From Streptomyces griseus (GTDB lineage: Bacteria > Actinomycetota > Actinomycetes > Streptomycetales > Streptomycetaceae): a stretch of 64,000 nucleotides of DNA. The position numbers were made by a program, and so were the translations under genes. The stretch is from contig NZ_UAVD01000023.1 of assembly GCF_900460065.1 (NCBI RefSeq), positions 1 to 64,000 of the forward strand, read 5' to 3'. Below the pieces are notes generated by a model. That model was given only the letters and a program-made list of their open reading frames with translations. It was not told the DNA's origin and made no database searches. Position 1 is the first letter of the stretch. Each line of letters starts with the position of its first letter. Positions 18,391 to 27,818 of this stretch are shown one piece after another.

Positions 18391-21102
18391 GTGGCTGAGA
18401 CGGCATCGAAGAACACGGCAGACAACCGACCGCGCCTGCTCCTCATGGACGGGCACTCCCTGGCGTACCGGGCGTTCTTCGCCCTGCCCGCGGAGAATTT
18501 CACGACGGCGGTGGGGCAGCCGACGAATGCCGTGTACGGCTTCATGTCGATGCTGGCGAACACCCTGCGTGATGAGGCGCCCACGCACTTCGCGGTGGCG
18601 TTCGACGTGTCGCGCAAGACCTGGCGTGCGCAGGAGTTCCCGGAGTACAAGGCGAACCGTTCCAAGACCCCCGACGAGTTCAAGGGGCAGGTCGAGCTGA
18701 TCGGCGAGCTGCTGGACGCGATGCACGCGGACCGGTTCGCGGTGGACGGTTTCGAGGCGGACGACGTCATCGCGACGCTGGCGACCCAGGCCGAGGCGGC
18801 CGGGTTCGAGGTGCTGATCGTCACCGGCGACCGGGACTCCTTCCAGCTGATCACGGAGAACGTGACCGTGCTGTACCCCACCAAGGGGGTCTCCGAGCTG
18901 ACCCGGTTCACCCCGGAGAAGGTCGTCGAGAAGTACGGGCTCACCCCGCAGCAGTATCCGGACTTCGCCGCGCTGCGCGGCGACCCGTCCGACAACCTCC
19001 CCGGCATTCCGGGCGTCGGTGAGAAGACGGCCGCGAAGTGGATCAACCAGTTCGGTTCGTTCGCCGAGCTGGTCGAGCGGGCCGAGGAGGTCAAGGGCAA
19101 GGCCGGGCAGAATTTCCGGGACCACCTGGACGCGGTGAAGATGAACCGCGTGCTGACCGAGATGGTCCGGGACGTCGAGCTGCCGAAGACCCCGGCGGAG
19201 CTGGAGCGCGCCCCGTACGACCGCACGGCGGTCACCGGTGTGCTGGACATACTGGAGATCCGCAACCCGAGCCTGCGCGAGCGCCTTCTCGCCGTCGACC
19301 CCGGGGCGGCGGAGGCCGAGCCGCCCGCGCCCGCCGCCGGGATCGAGCTGGACGGGGCCGTGCTCGGCTCCGGCGAGGTCGCCCCGTGGCTGGAGGCGCA
19401 CGGCGCGCAGCCCCTCGGCGTCATGACGGTCGACACCTGGTCGCTCGGCTCGGGCACGGTCACCGAGGTCGCGCTCGCCGCCGCCGACGGGGCCGCCGCC
19501 TGGCTGGACCCGACGCAGCTGGAGGAGGCCGACGAGCGGGCGTTCGCCGCCTGGGTGTCGGACCCGGCCCGGCCGAAGGTCCTGCACAACGCGAAGAACG
19601 TGATGCGGGTCTTCCCGGAGCACGGCTGGCGGCTCGAAGGCGTCACCATGGACACGGCGCTCGCCGCGTATCTGGTGAAGCCGGGCCGTCGCTCCTTCGC
19701 CCTGGACGCGCTGGCCGTGGAGTATCTGGGCCGGGAGCTGGCCCCGGCCGCCGCCTCGGACGGGCAGCTGGCCTTCGGCGCGGACGACCGGGCCGAGCAG
19801 GACGCCCTGATGGCGCAGGCCCGCGCCGTGCTCGATCTGGGCGACGCGTTCACCACCCGTCTCAAGGAGGTGGGCGCGGCGGAGCTGCTGCATGACATGG
19901 AGCTGCCGACCTCCATCCTCCTGGCCCGGTTGGAGCGGCACGGGATCGCCGCGGACCGGGCCCATCTGGAGGGGATGGAGCAGCAGTTCGCCGGGACGGT
20001 GCAGCAGGCGGTGAAGGAGGCGCACGCGGCGGTGGGCCGAGAGTTCAACCTCGGTTCGCCCAAGCAGCTCCAGGAGATCCTCTTCGGCGAGCTGGGCCTG
20101 CCGAAGACGAAGAAGACCAAGACGGGTTACACGACGGACGCGGACGCGCTGGCCTGGCTGGCCGCGCAGACGGAGCACGAGCTGCCGGTCCTGATGCTGC
20201 GCCACCGCGAGCAGGCCAAGCTGCGGGTCACCGTCGAGGGGCTGATCAAGACGATCGCCGCCGACGGCCGCATCCACACCACGTTCAACCAGACGGTCGC
20301 GGCGACCGGCCGGCTCTCCTCCACCGACCCCAACCTCCAGAACATCCCGGTCCGCACGGACGAGGGGCGGGCGATCCGCCGGGGCTTCGTGGTCGGCGAG
20401 GGCTTCGAGACGCTGATGACGGCGGACTACAGCCAGATCGAGCTGCGGGTGATGGCGCACCTCTCCGAGGACGCCGGGCTCATCGAGGCGTTCACCTCCG
20501 GCGAGGACCTGCACACCACGGTCGCCTCGCAGGTCTTCGGCGTCGAGAAGGACGCGGTCGACGCGGAGATGCGCCGCAAGATCAAGGCCATGTCCTACGG
20601 CCTGGCCTACGGTCTCTCCGCGTTCGGCCTCTCCCAGCAGCTGAACATCGACCCCGCCGAGGCCCGGGTGCTGATGGACACCTACTTCGAGCGGTTCGGC
20701 GGGGTGCGGGACTATCTCCACCGGGTCGTCGAGGAGGCCAGGGCCACCGGGTACACGGAGACGATCCTCGGCCGGCGCCGCTATCTCCCCGACCTGAACA
20801 GCGACAACCGCCAGCGCCGCGAGGCAGCCGAGCGGATGGCGCTGAACGCCCCGATCCAGGGCACCGCGGCGGACATCGTGAAGGTGGCGATGCTGCGGGT
20901 GGACAAGGCGCTCACCGAGGCGAAGCTGACCTCGCGGATGCTGCTCCAGGTCCACGACGAAATCGTCCTGGAGATCGCGAAGGGCGAGCGGCAGCAGGTC
21001 GAGGAGATCCTGCGCCACGAGATGGCGAACGCGGTCGAACTGCGCGCCCCGCTCGATGTGTCGGTCGGCGTCGGCAAGGACTGGGAGTCGGCCGCGCACT
21101 GA
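18391..21102 (+). CDS. polA: DNA polymerase I
   Basis: This 903-residue enzyme fills gaps after excision repair and removes Okazaki primers. The N-terminal 5' nuclease (LLLMDGHSLAYRAFFA, DVIATLATQAE, VTGDRDSFQL, and the H3TH motif DNLPGIPGVGEKTA) is followed by a 3'-5' exonuclease-like domain. The motif-I position reads VMTVDTWSLG, without the usual DxE acidic pair, so proofreading is probably absent, as in other actinobacterial PolI proteins. The polymerase motifs are A (DYSQIELRVMAHLS), B (RRKIKAMSYGLAYG) and C (LLQVHDEIVLE). The GTG at 18391 (VAETASK) is preferred over an in-frame TTG at 18361 because the latter coincides with the promoter. Confidence 0.97.
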   Translation: MAETASKNTADNRPRLLLMDGHSLAYRAFFALPAENFTTAVGQPTNAVYGFMSMLANTLRDEAPTHFAVAFDVSRKTWRAQEFPEYKANRSKTPDEFKGQVELIGELLDAMHADRFAVDGFEADDVIATLATQAEAAGFEVLIVTGDRDSFQLITENVTVLYPTKGVSELTRFTPEKVVEKYGLTPQQYPDFAALRGDPSDNLPGIPGVGEKTAAKWINQFGSFAELVERAEEVKGKAGQNFRDHLDAVKMNRVLTEMVRDVELPKTPAELERAPYDRTAVTGVLDILEIRNPSLRERLLAVDPGAAEAEPPAPAAGIELDGAVLGSGEVAPWLEAHGAQPLGVMTVDTWSLGSGTVTEVALAAADGAAAWLDPTQLEEADERAFAAWVSDPARPKVLHNAKNVMRVFPEHGWRLEGVTMDTALAAYLVKPGRRSFALDALAVEYLGRELAPAAASDGQLAFGADDRAEQDALMAQARAVLDLGDAFTTRLKEVGAAELLHDMELPTSILLARLERHGIAADRAHLEGMEQQFAGTVQQAVKEAHAAVGREFNLGSPKQLQEILFGELGLPKTKKTKTGYTTDADALAWLAAQTEHELPVLMLRHREQAKLRVTVEGLIKTIAADGRIHTTFNQTVAATGRLSSTDPNLQNIPVRTDEGRAIRRGFVVGEGFETLMTADYSQIELRVMAHLSEDAGLIEAFTSGEDLHTTVASQVFGVEKDAVDAEMRRKIKAMSYGLAYGLSAFGLSQQLNIDPAEARVLMDTYFERFGGVRDYLHRVVEEARATGYTETILGRRRYLPDLNSDNRQRREAAERMALNAPIQGTAADIVKVAMLRVDKALTEAKLTSRMLLQVHDEIVLEIAKGERQQVEEILRHEMANAVELRAPLDVSVGVGKDWESAAH

Positions 21103-21132
21103 ACCGCCGGCAGGGGCCCTGCCGCGGTCGGG

Positions 21133-22008
21133 TCACTCCCGGCCGGCAGGCACTTCGGTGGGGGACGCGTCCGGTACGGGGATCCGCTCCGGGTTCTCCG
21201 GGGGGCGGCGGCTGCCCGGCCGCCGCATCCACACCCCGTACAGCAGCAGCCCGGCCGCCAGCCCGGCGCCCGCGCCGAAGCACGCGGTGGGGATGATGTC
21301 GAGCGGGCTCTCCACCCCGCCGAAGCGGGCGTACCAGCGGACGCACCGGTGGACGGCGCCGGCCAGCACGCACAGGCCCAGCAGGCCGAGGGCCCCCCGC
21401 CTCTCCCGGCGGCCGAGCACCGGCACCTCCCCGGGTGCGGGGGCCTTCGGGATCTGCCGGATCCCGGTGGCGGCGAACCAGCCGATGACGACGAGGGCCA
21501 GGGCCGAACTGCCGTACTGGGCGAACTGGTACACCGGGAAGCCGCCGACGCTGCGGCCGAGCACCGGCAGCAGCTCGGTCCCCCACCGGCTGTGGTGGGT
21601 GAAGGCGTCCCACACCACGTGCGTGGCCGCGCCCAGCGCGCCGGAGAGGGCGAACCACAGCCAGGCGGTGGGCCCGAAGGAGTCCCGCGTCCACCGCCGC
21701 CCCCGGACGAAGGCGTGGACGCGGCCCCGTACGCGTACCGGCAGCAGCGCGGTCAACGGCTCCCGCAGCAGGACCCACACCGTCACCAGCGCCGCCGCGA
21801 TGACCACGTTCACCGTGACGACACCGAGGAAGGTGTGCGTGAACGCCCCGAACTCCATCGCCCCGGGGATCACGGTGTCGGCGAAGTAGGTGATGTCGGG
21901 CGCGAACGAACCGGCGACGAGCGCGGAGGGGAACAGCGGCCACCGGGCCGTCCCGTTCCGGCGGATCGCCGGGAGCACAGCGGCGGCATGACTGAGCGTG
22001 AACGGCAT
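21133..22008 (-). CDS. DUF4184 family membrane protein
   Basis: The 291-residue product matches the DUF4184 family: it opens with PFTLSHAAAVLPAI and has SALVAGSFAPDITYF and HVVWDAFTHHSRWG motifs plus about six hydrophobic segments. Conserved His and Asp residues in these motifs resemble those of metal-dependent membrane hydrolases of the YdjM type, but no reaction is established for the family. The ATG at 22008 begins the conserved region directly. It converges on polA with a 30-base gap holding the near-palindrome GGCAGGG/CCCTGCC (21109-21123). Confidence 0.85.
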   Translation of the reverse strand: MPFTLSHAAAVLPAIRRNGTARWPLFPSALVAGSFAPDITYFADTVIPGAMEFGAFTHTFLGVVTVNVVIAAALVTVWVLLREPLTALLPVRVRGRVHAFVRGRRWTRDSFGPTAWLWFALSGALGAATHVVWDAFTHHSRWGTELLPVLGRSVGGFPVYQFAQYGSSALALVVIGWFAATGIRQIPKAPAPGEVPVLGRRERRGALGLLGLCVLAGAVHRCVRWYARFGGVESPLDIIPTACFGAGAGLAAGLLLYGVWMRRPGSRRPPENPERIPVPDASPTEVPAGRE

Positions 22009-22196
22009 GGCGGCAAGTATGCGGGACCGTTCGGGCACCCTTCCGTGGCCGGGAGGACAACATGCGCCCGCGAACGTGAAAAAACAGTAAGAAGCGGTCA
22101 GCCCTCGGTGCCTGGGCGACACAAGGTGCCGTAGGGTCGCTGGAGTCCTTGCGCTGGGGAGCGCGAGCAGCCTTCGAGGGGGAGGGACCGGAACGT

Positions 22197-23960
22197 ATGG
22201 CAGCGCACATTCGCCGACGTCTGCGCAAGGGGGCCACGACCACCGCGGTGGCGGCGGCCGCCGTGGCGGCACTCGCGGCCTCGCAGGCGCCCGCGGCGAC
22301 CCTGGCCGAGGGGCCCGCCGGTGGCGGTGACCCGAAGGCGGCGGGCGAGGACACCGCGAGCACCGACGGCGCCGCGACCGGCAACTCGCCCTACTACACG
22401 GACCTTCCGCCCCTGGTCACGCCCAACAAGCCCGGTTCCTCCAGCAGCCTCCCGGCGGCCGGCAGCGCCGAGGCGGGCATTCCGGCGACGGTCCTGGCCG
22501 CGTACAAGCAGGCCGAGCAGACCGTCGCGACCACCGACCCCGGCTGCCGGCTGCCCTGGCAGCTCCTCGCCGCGATCGGCAAGGTCGAGTCCGGCCACGC
22601 CCGCGGCGGACGCGTCGACGCCAACGGAACCGCGAGCCCCCCGATCCTCGGGCCGGCCCTCAACGGCCAGGGCTTCGCCCTGATCAAGGACACCGACGGC
22701 GGGGCGTACGACAGCGACGCGGTCCACGACCGCGCGGTCGGCCCGATGCAGTTCATCCCGTCGACCTGGGCGTCCTGGGGCCAGGACGCCAACGGCGACG
22801 GCCGCAAGGACCCCAACAACATCCACGACGCGGCGCTCGCCGCCGGCCGCTACCTCTGCGCCAACGACCGGGATCTGGCCATCGCCGCCGACCTCGACCG
22901 GGCCGTGCTGAGCTACAACCGGTCGAACGAGTACCTGCGTACGGTCCGCTCCTGGTTCTCGTACTACCAGCGCGGCACGCACGAGATCCCCGACGGCACC
23001 GGAACGCTGCCCACCTCCCCGAGCACCCCCTCCCCGAGCACGAGCCCGAGCCCCCTTCCGGGCACCGGTTCCGGCCCGAGCACCACCCCGAGCCCGAAGC
23101 CCTCCCCGGACAAGCCGGGCGGGAAGCCGAGCCCGGGCCCCTCGAAGCCCGGCGACGGCTCCACCAGCCCGACGCCGAAGCCGCCCACCTCCAAGCCGAC
23201 CCCGGCCGAGACGTTCGGCTCCCTGGAGAACGCGGGCACCGGCCCGCTGCGCGCCACCGCGGGCCAGACGTTCGACGAGCGGGTCACCGTCCTCGCCCGC
23301 AACGCGCTCGGCGCCCCGCTCGGCAAGGTGCCCGTCACGTTCACCGTCACCGGGAACACCGGCACGGTCTTCGCCGGCGGCAAGAAGACCGTCACGGTGC
23401 GGACCGGGTCCGACGGCACCGCCACCGCCCCGGAGCTCCGGGCCGGTGAGAAGGCCGGGGAGTTCACGGTGACCGCCGTCGCGGGCACCGGCAGGCCGCG
23501 CACCCTGACCTACGCGGCCACCGTCACCGCCCGCCAGGCCGACGCGATCGCCCGGACCGACGAGAAGGCGCTCGTCGCCGCACCCGGCCAGAAGTTCGCG
23601 GACGCCGTCACCGTGAAGGCCACGTACCAGGACGCCGCGGCGGCCGGAGTGACCGTCACCGCCACCATGGTCAAGGGCCCCCTGGGTCTCTTCGACAACG
23701 ACAAGGGCCCGTACTTCAAGGACGCGGCCGGCAAGCCGCTGCGCACCCTGACCACCCTGACGACGGACGCCGAGGGCGTGCTCCGGCTTCCGGAGATCTT
23801 CGCGGACGACACCGAGGGCACCTTCAGACTGCGCCTCACCACCGAGGGCGGCGCCTCGGTCACCATCGAACTCACCGTCCGGGCCCCGGAGGAGACCGCA
23901 CCGGAGGAGACCGCACCCGGGGAGACCGCCCCGGAGGCGACGGCGACCCCCGAAGCCTGA
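22197..23960 (+). CDS. secreted lytic murein transglycosylase with Ig-like repeats
   Basis: The 587-residue protein should cut peptidoglycan glycan strands outside the cell. A Sec signal (RRRLRKGATTTAVAAAAVAALAA) precedes the transglycosylase domain at residues 100-260. Its catalytic Glu lies in LAAIGKVESGHA, with the substrate-binding blocks GPMQFIPSTWASWG and AALAAGRYLCAN and the SYNRSNEYLRTV helix. A Pro/Ser-rich linker of about 70 residues follows, then two Ig-like domains of about 90 residues each (VPVTFTVTGNTGTVFAGG; GVTVTATMVKGPLGLF). It ends in short PEETA repeats. The ATG has GGAGGGA eight bases upstream. Confidence 0.9.
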   Translation: MAAHIRRRLRKGATTTAVAAAAVAALAASQAPAATLAEGPAGGGDPKAAGEDTASTDGAATGNSPYYTDLPPLVTPNKPGSSSSLPAAGSAEAGIPATVLAAYKQAEQTVATTDPGCRLPWQLLAAIGKVESGHARGGRVDANGTASPPILGPALNGQGFALIKDTDGGAYDSDAVHDRAVGPMQFIPSTWASWGQDANGDGRKDPNNIHDAALAAGRYLCANDRDLAIAADLDRAVLSYNRSNEYLRTVRSWFSYYQRGTHEIPDGTGTLPTSPSTPSPSTSPSPLPGTGSGPSTTPSPKPSPDKPGGKPSPGPSKPGDGSTSPTPKPPTSKPTPAETFGSLENAGTGPLRATAGQTFDERVTVLARNALGAPLGKVPVTFTVTGNTGTVFAGGKKTVTVRTGSDGTATAPELRAGEKAGEFTVTAVAGTGRPRTLTYAATVTARQADAIARTDEKALVAAPGQKFADAVTVKATYQDAAAAGVTVTATMVKGPLGLFDNDKGPYFKDAAGKPLRTLTTLTTDAEGVLRLPEIFADDTEGTFRLRLTTEGGASVTIELTVRAPEETAPEETAPGETAPEATATPEA

Positions 23961-23984
23961 TCCCCGCGGCCCCCGCCGCACCGC

Positions 23985-24015
23985 ACAGCCCCTCGGCCGC
24001 CCGCCGAGGGGCTGT
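23985..24015 (+). terminator. terminator after the transglycosylase
   Basis: A perfect 13-base hairpin, ACAGCCCCTCGGC (23985-23997) against GCCGAGGGGCTGT (24003-24015), with a five-base loop, starts 25 bases past the stop. Confidence 0.9.
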
Positions 24016-24113
24016 CCGCTGTGTTCTCATCTCGCGCCCCGGTTGCTACGGTGCCCCAGCCCTGACGGCCCATCAGGTCACCGTCGTCGGATCACCACCC
24101 CGGGAGGCCGAGC

Positions 24114-24251
24114 ATGCGTGCCCTCGTCGCCGCCGCCATCGGACTGGCCGCCGCCCTCGCGCTCGTGTTCACCGTCGCCGCCGTCGGCTCCCCGGCCGGG
24201 GAGACCTCGCCGAAACCCCTGCTGACCACCGTCCCGGGACCGAAGAGATAG
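24114..24251 (+). CDS. SPW_0924 family small membrane/secreted protein
   Basis: A 45-residue protein starts at ATG 24114, with GGGAGG seven bases upstream, and ends at TAG 24249-24251. It has one hydrophobic segment (LVAAAIGLAAALALVFTVAAV) followed by a short polar tail (GSPAGETSPKPLLTTVPG). The sequence matches the small SPW_0924 family known from streptomycetes; its function is unknown. It lies 27 bases upstream of the DUF3068 gene and is probably cotranscribed with it. Confidence 0.8.
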   Translation: MRALVAAAIGLAAALALVFTVAAVGSPAGETSPKPLLTTVPGPKR

Positions 24252-24278
24252 CAGCCGCCAGAGGGAGAGGTCACCACC

Positions 24279-25244
24279 ATGCGCCGCCGAGCCGGTCTCG
24301 TACTCCTGGCATTCGCCGTGTTCTTCGCCGCCCTGTCGCCCCTGCTGCGCTGGTACGCCTTCCCGCGCCTGGCCAAGGTCCCGCCGAACCAGTACCAGGA
24401 AGTCGTCCTGGAGGCGTCCCCCGCGACCCTCCTCGACTACACCACCCTCAAGGCCAGGGAGGTCGAGAAGGTCACCATCGTGCAGACCCTCAAGGGCAAC
24501 GTGGAGGAGTCCGAGAAGATCGAACGCAGCGCCGGACGCGACGTCGTCGTCTGGGACGCGCTCTCCTACATCCAGGGCCCCGACGGCAAGATGGTCTCCG
24601 CCATCCCCGAGCGCTACATCTTCGACGCCCACACCCAGGCCCCCGTCAACGCCACCGGCGAGATGGTCGACGGCGACCCGGTCCGCCGCGAGGGCATCGA
24701 GTACAAGTGGCCCTTCCTCACCGAGAAACGGGACTACGCCTACTTCGACGCCCAGACCCGCACCACCGCCCCCATCCACTACAAGGGCACCCGCACCTTC
24801 CGCGGCCTGGAGGTCTACTACTTCGAGCAGACCATCCCCTGGACCAAGGTCCCGATGCCGAAGAAGATGCCCATCCAGGGCGTCACCGCCGAACAGATCG
24901 CGCAGACCGGCATGACCCGCTGGTACACCACCCGGCGCATGTTCTGGGTCGACCCCGTCACCGGAGCCCCCGTCAACGGCGAGGAGATCCACACCGAGGA
25001 GCTGCGCGACGCCAAGAAGATGGGCATGTCCGAGGACACCGTCACCGCCTTCTCCGGCCACGTGAAGATGCGCGACGACTACATCGCGGACACCGTCGAC
25101 CTGGTGAAGTCCCAGCGCGTCCTGGTCCTCCTCCTCACCTCCTACCTGCCCTGGGGCTTCCTCGGCCTCGGCATCGGACTGCTCGCGCTCGCCCTCTGGC
25201 TGGAGGCGCGGTCCCGCCGGCCCGAGAGCCCTACGAACGCCTGA
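24279..25244 (+). CDS. DUF3068 domain protein, two-TM envelope protein
   Basis: The 321-residue product has an N-terminal membrane helix (GLVLLAFAVFFAALSPLLRW), a large extracytoplasmic domain of about 250 residues and a C-terminal helix (VLLLTSYLPWGFLGLGIGLLALALW), the layout of DUF3068 proteins. Blocks such as VVWDALSYIQGPDG and RRMFWVDPVTGAPVNGEEIH are characteristic. The family, related to actinobacterial porin/PorA-associated proteins, has no established function. AGGGAGAGG lies upstream of the ATG. Its last 14 bases overlap the 3' end of hrpB on the other strand. Confidence 0.9.
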   Translation: MRRRAGLVLLAFAVFFAALSPLLRWYAFPRLAKVPPNQYQEVVLEASPATLLDYTTLKAREVEKVTIVQTLKGNVEESEKIERSAGRDVVVWDALSYIQGPDGKMVSAIPERYIFDAHTQAPVNATGEMVDGDPVRREGIEYKWPFLTEKRDYAYFDAQTRTTAPIHYKGTRTFRGLEVYYFEQTIPWTKVPMPKKMPIQGVTAEQIAQTGMTRWYTTRRMFWVDPVTGAPVNGEEIHTEELRDAKKMGMSEDTVTAFSGHVKMRDDYIADTVDLVKSQRVLVLLLTSYLPWGFLGLGIGLLALALWLEARSRRPESPTNA

Positions 25245-27732
25245 GCCTGGCCGAGGTGAACCGCGTCGCCGGTACGGTCGCGGGGTCCTCCGGCCACGGA
25301 TGCCTCGGGTAGCGGCCGCGCAGCTCCGCGCGGACCGCCTTGTAGCCCTCCCGCCAGAACGACGCCAGGTCCGCCGTCACGGCCGCGGGCCGCCCGGCGG
25401 GGGAGAGCAGGTGCACCAGGACCGGCACCCCGGCCACCCGGGGCGTCTCGGCCAGCCCGAACAACTCCTGGAGCTTCACCGCCAGCACGGGCTGCTCGCC
25501 GCCGTACTCGACCCTGATACGGGAGCCGCTCGGCACCTCGATCCTCTCCGGCGCCAGCTCGTCCAGCCGGCCGGCCTCCCCGCTCGCCCAGGGCAGCAGC
25601 CGCCGCAACGCCTGGCCCGCGTCGATCCGACCCAGGTCGAAGCGGCGCCGGGCCCGCGACAGCTCCGGCTCCAGCCACGCGTCCGGATCCGCCAGCAGCG
25701 CCCCGTCCGAGACGTCGGGCCACGGCGCGCCCCGCACCCGGTGCAGGAACGCCAGCCGCAACCGCAGCTGCTCGGTCTCCCGGTTCCACCGCAGCAGCCC
25801 GAGCCCCTCGCGCCGCAACCCCTCCACCAGGGCCCCGCGCACCAGCTCCGGATCGGGCTGCTTCAGCGGCCGTACCGCCAACTCGACCGCGCCCAGCCGG
25901 TCCACCGACCGGGCGACCACCTCGCCGTCCACCCACCGGACCTCCTCGCCCCGCACCCGCAGATGCCCGGCCGCCAGCAGCGCGGTGCCCTCGTCGACCA
26001 CCGCCGCCAGCCGCACCCGCGCCGACACCGCATGGGCTGGCCGGTCCGCCACCGCCACGGCCAGCCAGGGCGCGCCGCGCAGCCGCGAGGCGTCCCGCGG
26101 CTCCGCGCCCGTGCCCGACACCATCAGGAACGCCCCGTCGCCCCGGGCCCGCGCCACCCGCTCCGGGAACGCCAGCGCGGCGACGAGGCCGACCACGGCG
26201 TCGTCGGAGCGGGCCTCGCCGGAGCCGGCGCCGTCCACCTGGGCCGACAGCCGGCGCACCTCCTGCTTCCACCGCGCCGCGTATCCGTCCTGGCCCCGGC
26301 GGGCGGCCCGCAGCGCCGCCGCGAGATCGTCCCCGTACTCCCTCGGCGGCTCCTCGCTCAGCAGCGCCACCACCTCCGCGGCCCGCCGCGCCCCGACCTC
26401 CGCGGCCCCGTCCAACAGGGCCCGCGCCAGCCGGGGATGCAGCCCGAGCCGGGACATCCGCGAACCGCGCCCGGTGACCCGGCCGTCCGCGCCCACCGCG
26501 CCGATCGCCGCCAGCACCTCCCGGGCCGCGCCCATCGCCCCGGCGGGCGGCGGGTCCAGCAGGGCGAGCGAAGAGGCGTCCGGATCGCCCCAGCACGCCG
26601 CCTGGAGCGCGAACGCGGCGAGGTCGGCGACCTTGATCTCCGGGGCCGGGAAGCGCGCGAGCCGCCCGTCCTCGGCCTGGTCCCAGCACCGGTACACCGC
26701 CCCCGGCGCCTCCCGCCCCGCCCGCCCGGCGCGCTGCCGCCCGGCCGCCCGGGAGGCCCGTACGGTGCTCAGGGCGCTCAGCCCCCGGGCGTGGTCGGTA
26801 CGCGGCTCCCGCGCGAGGCCCGAGTCGACCACGACCCGGACGCCCGGCACCGTCAGCGACGACTCCGCCACCGAGGTCGCCAGCACCACCCGCCGGGTGC
26901 CGGACGACCCGGCCAGCACCGCGTCCTGCACGGCGGCCGGAGCCCGCCCGTGCACCTGGAGCACCTCCGCGTCCACCCCCGCGAGCTGCCCGGCCACCCG
27001 GCCGATCTCCCCGACGCCGGGCAGGAAGCAGAGCACGTCGCCCTCCCGCTCGGCCAGCGCCCGCCGCACGGTCGCCGCCACATGCGTCAGCAGCGCCGGA
27101 TCGACCCGCATCCCGTGCGGCGGCTTCACCGGCCGCACGGGCGGGGCCCAGAGGACCTCCACCGGGTACGCGACGCCCTCGGCCTCGACCACCGGGGCGT
27201 CGCCCAGCAGCCGCGCCCAGCCCTCCGCGTCCGTGGTCGCGGACGCCGCCACCAGCCGCAGATCGGGCCGGATCGCCTCCCGTACGTCCAGGAGGAACGC
27301 GGCCACCGTGTCCGCGTCCAGGTGCCGCTCATGGCACTCGTCGATGATGACCGCGTCGACCCCGGCCAGCTCCTGGTCCCGCTGGAGCCGCTGGAGCAGC
27401 ACCCCGGTGGTCACGACCTCCACCACCGTCTCCCGCCCCACCACGCGCTCGCCGCGCACCGTGAAGCCGACCCGTTCGCCCGGCCGCTCGCCCAGCAGCC
27501 AGGCCATCCGCCGCGCCGCCGCCCGCGCGGCGATCCGGCGCGGCTCGGCGACCACGACCCGGCGCACCGGGCCCCGGCCGGTCAGCCCGGCCAGCACCAG
27601 CGGGACGAGCGTCGTCTTGCCGGTGCCGGGCGGGGCGCACAGGACGGCGACGCCCCGGTCGTCGAGCGCGCGCCGCAGGGCGGGCACGGCGGTGCGGACG
27701 GGCAGGCGGTCCAGGGCTTCGGTGCGGATCAC
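25231..27732 (-). CDS. hrpB: ATP-dependent helicase HrpB
   Basis: This is an 833-residue DEAH-family (DExH) helicase. Motif I is APPGTGKTTLVPLV and motif II reads IIDECHERH. Motif III is VAASATTD, with LATSVAESSLTVPGV and the QRAGRAGREAPG motif VI. The C-terminal half matches HrpB, including the terminal block YPRHPWPEDPATVPAT. Despite its name, the cellular role of HrpB is poorly defined; in other bacteria it is linked to RNA metabolism and surface processes. The GTG at 27732 (VIRTEALDRLPV) begins the conserved region. It overlaps the DUF3068 gene tail to tail. Confidence 0.94.
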   Translation of the reverse strand: MIRTEALDRLPVRTAVPALRRALDDRGVAVLCAPPGTGKTTLVPLVLAGLTGRGPVRRVVVAEPRRIAARAAARRMAWLLGERPGERVGFTVRGERVVGRETVVEVVTTGVLLQRLQRDQELAGVDAVIIDECHERHLDADTVAAFLLDVREAIRPDLRLVAASATTDAEGWARLLGDAPVVEAEGVAYPVEVLWAPPVRPVKPPHGMRVDPALLTHVAATVRRALAEREGDVLCFLPGVGEIGRVAGQLAGVDAEVLQVHGRAPAAVQDAVLAGSSGTRRVVLATSVAESSLTVPGVRVVVDSGLAREPRTDHARGLSALSTVRASRAAGRQRAGRAGREAPGAVYRCWDQAEDGRLARFPAPEIKVADLAAFALQAACWGDPDASSLALLDPPPAGAMGAAREVLAAIGAVGADGRVTGRGSRMSRLGLHPRLARALLDGAAEVGARRAAEVVALLSEEPPREYGDDLAAALRAARRGQDGYAARWKQEVRRLSAQVDGAGSGEARSDDAVVGLVAALAFPERVARARGDGAFLMVSGTGAEPRDASRLRGAPWLAVAVADRPAHAVSARVRLAAVVDEGTALLAAGHLRVRGEEVRWVDGEVVARSVDRLGAVELAVRPLKQPDPELVRGALVEGLRREGLGLLRWNRETEQLRLRLAFLHRVRGAPWPDVSDGALLADPDAWLEPELSRARRRFDLGRIDAGQALRRLLPWASGEAGRLDELAPERIEVPSGSRIRVEYGGEQPVLAVKLQELFGLAETPRVAGVPVLVHLLSPAGRPAAVTADLASFWREGYKAVRAELRGRYPRHPWPEDPATVPATRFTSARLRRS

Positions 27733-27818
27733 GCTCCCCAGTGTCGTACGGGCGCTTCCGGCGGGCGCCGTACGGGGCCCTCCGGTGCGAGGAGCCCGGG
27801 CGCCGCCGGTCCGGACGG

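Noticed and set aside
22009..22196. Cyclic-di-AMP (ydaO) riboswitch before the transglycosylase gene, common for such genes in Streptomyces
   Set aside because: The leader is too short and I could not find the conserved core blocks.
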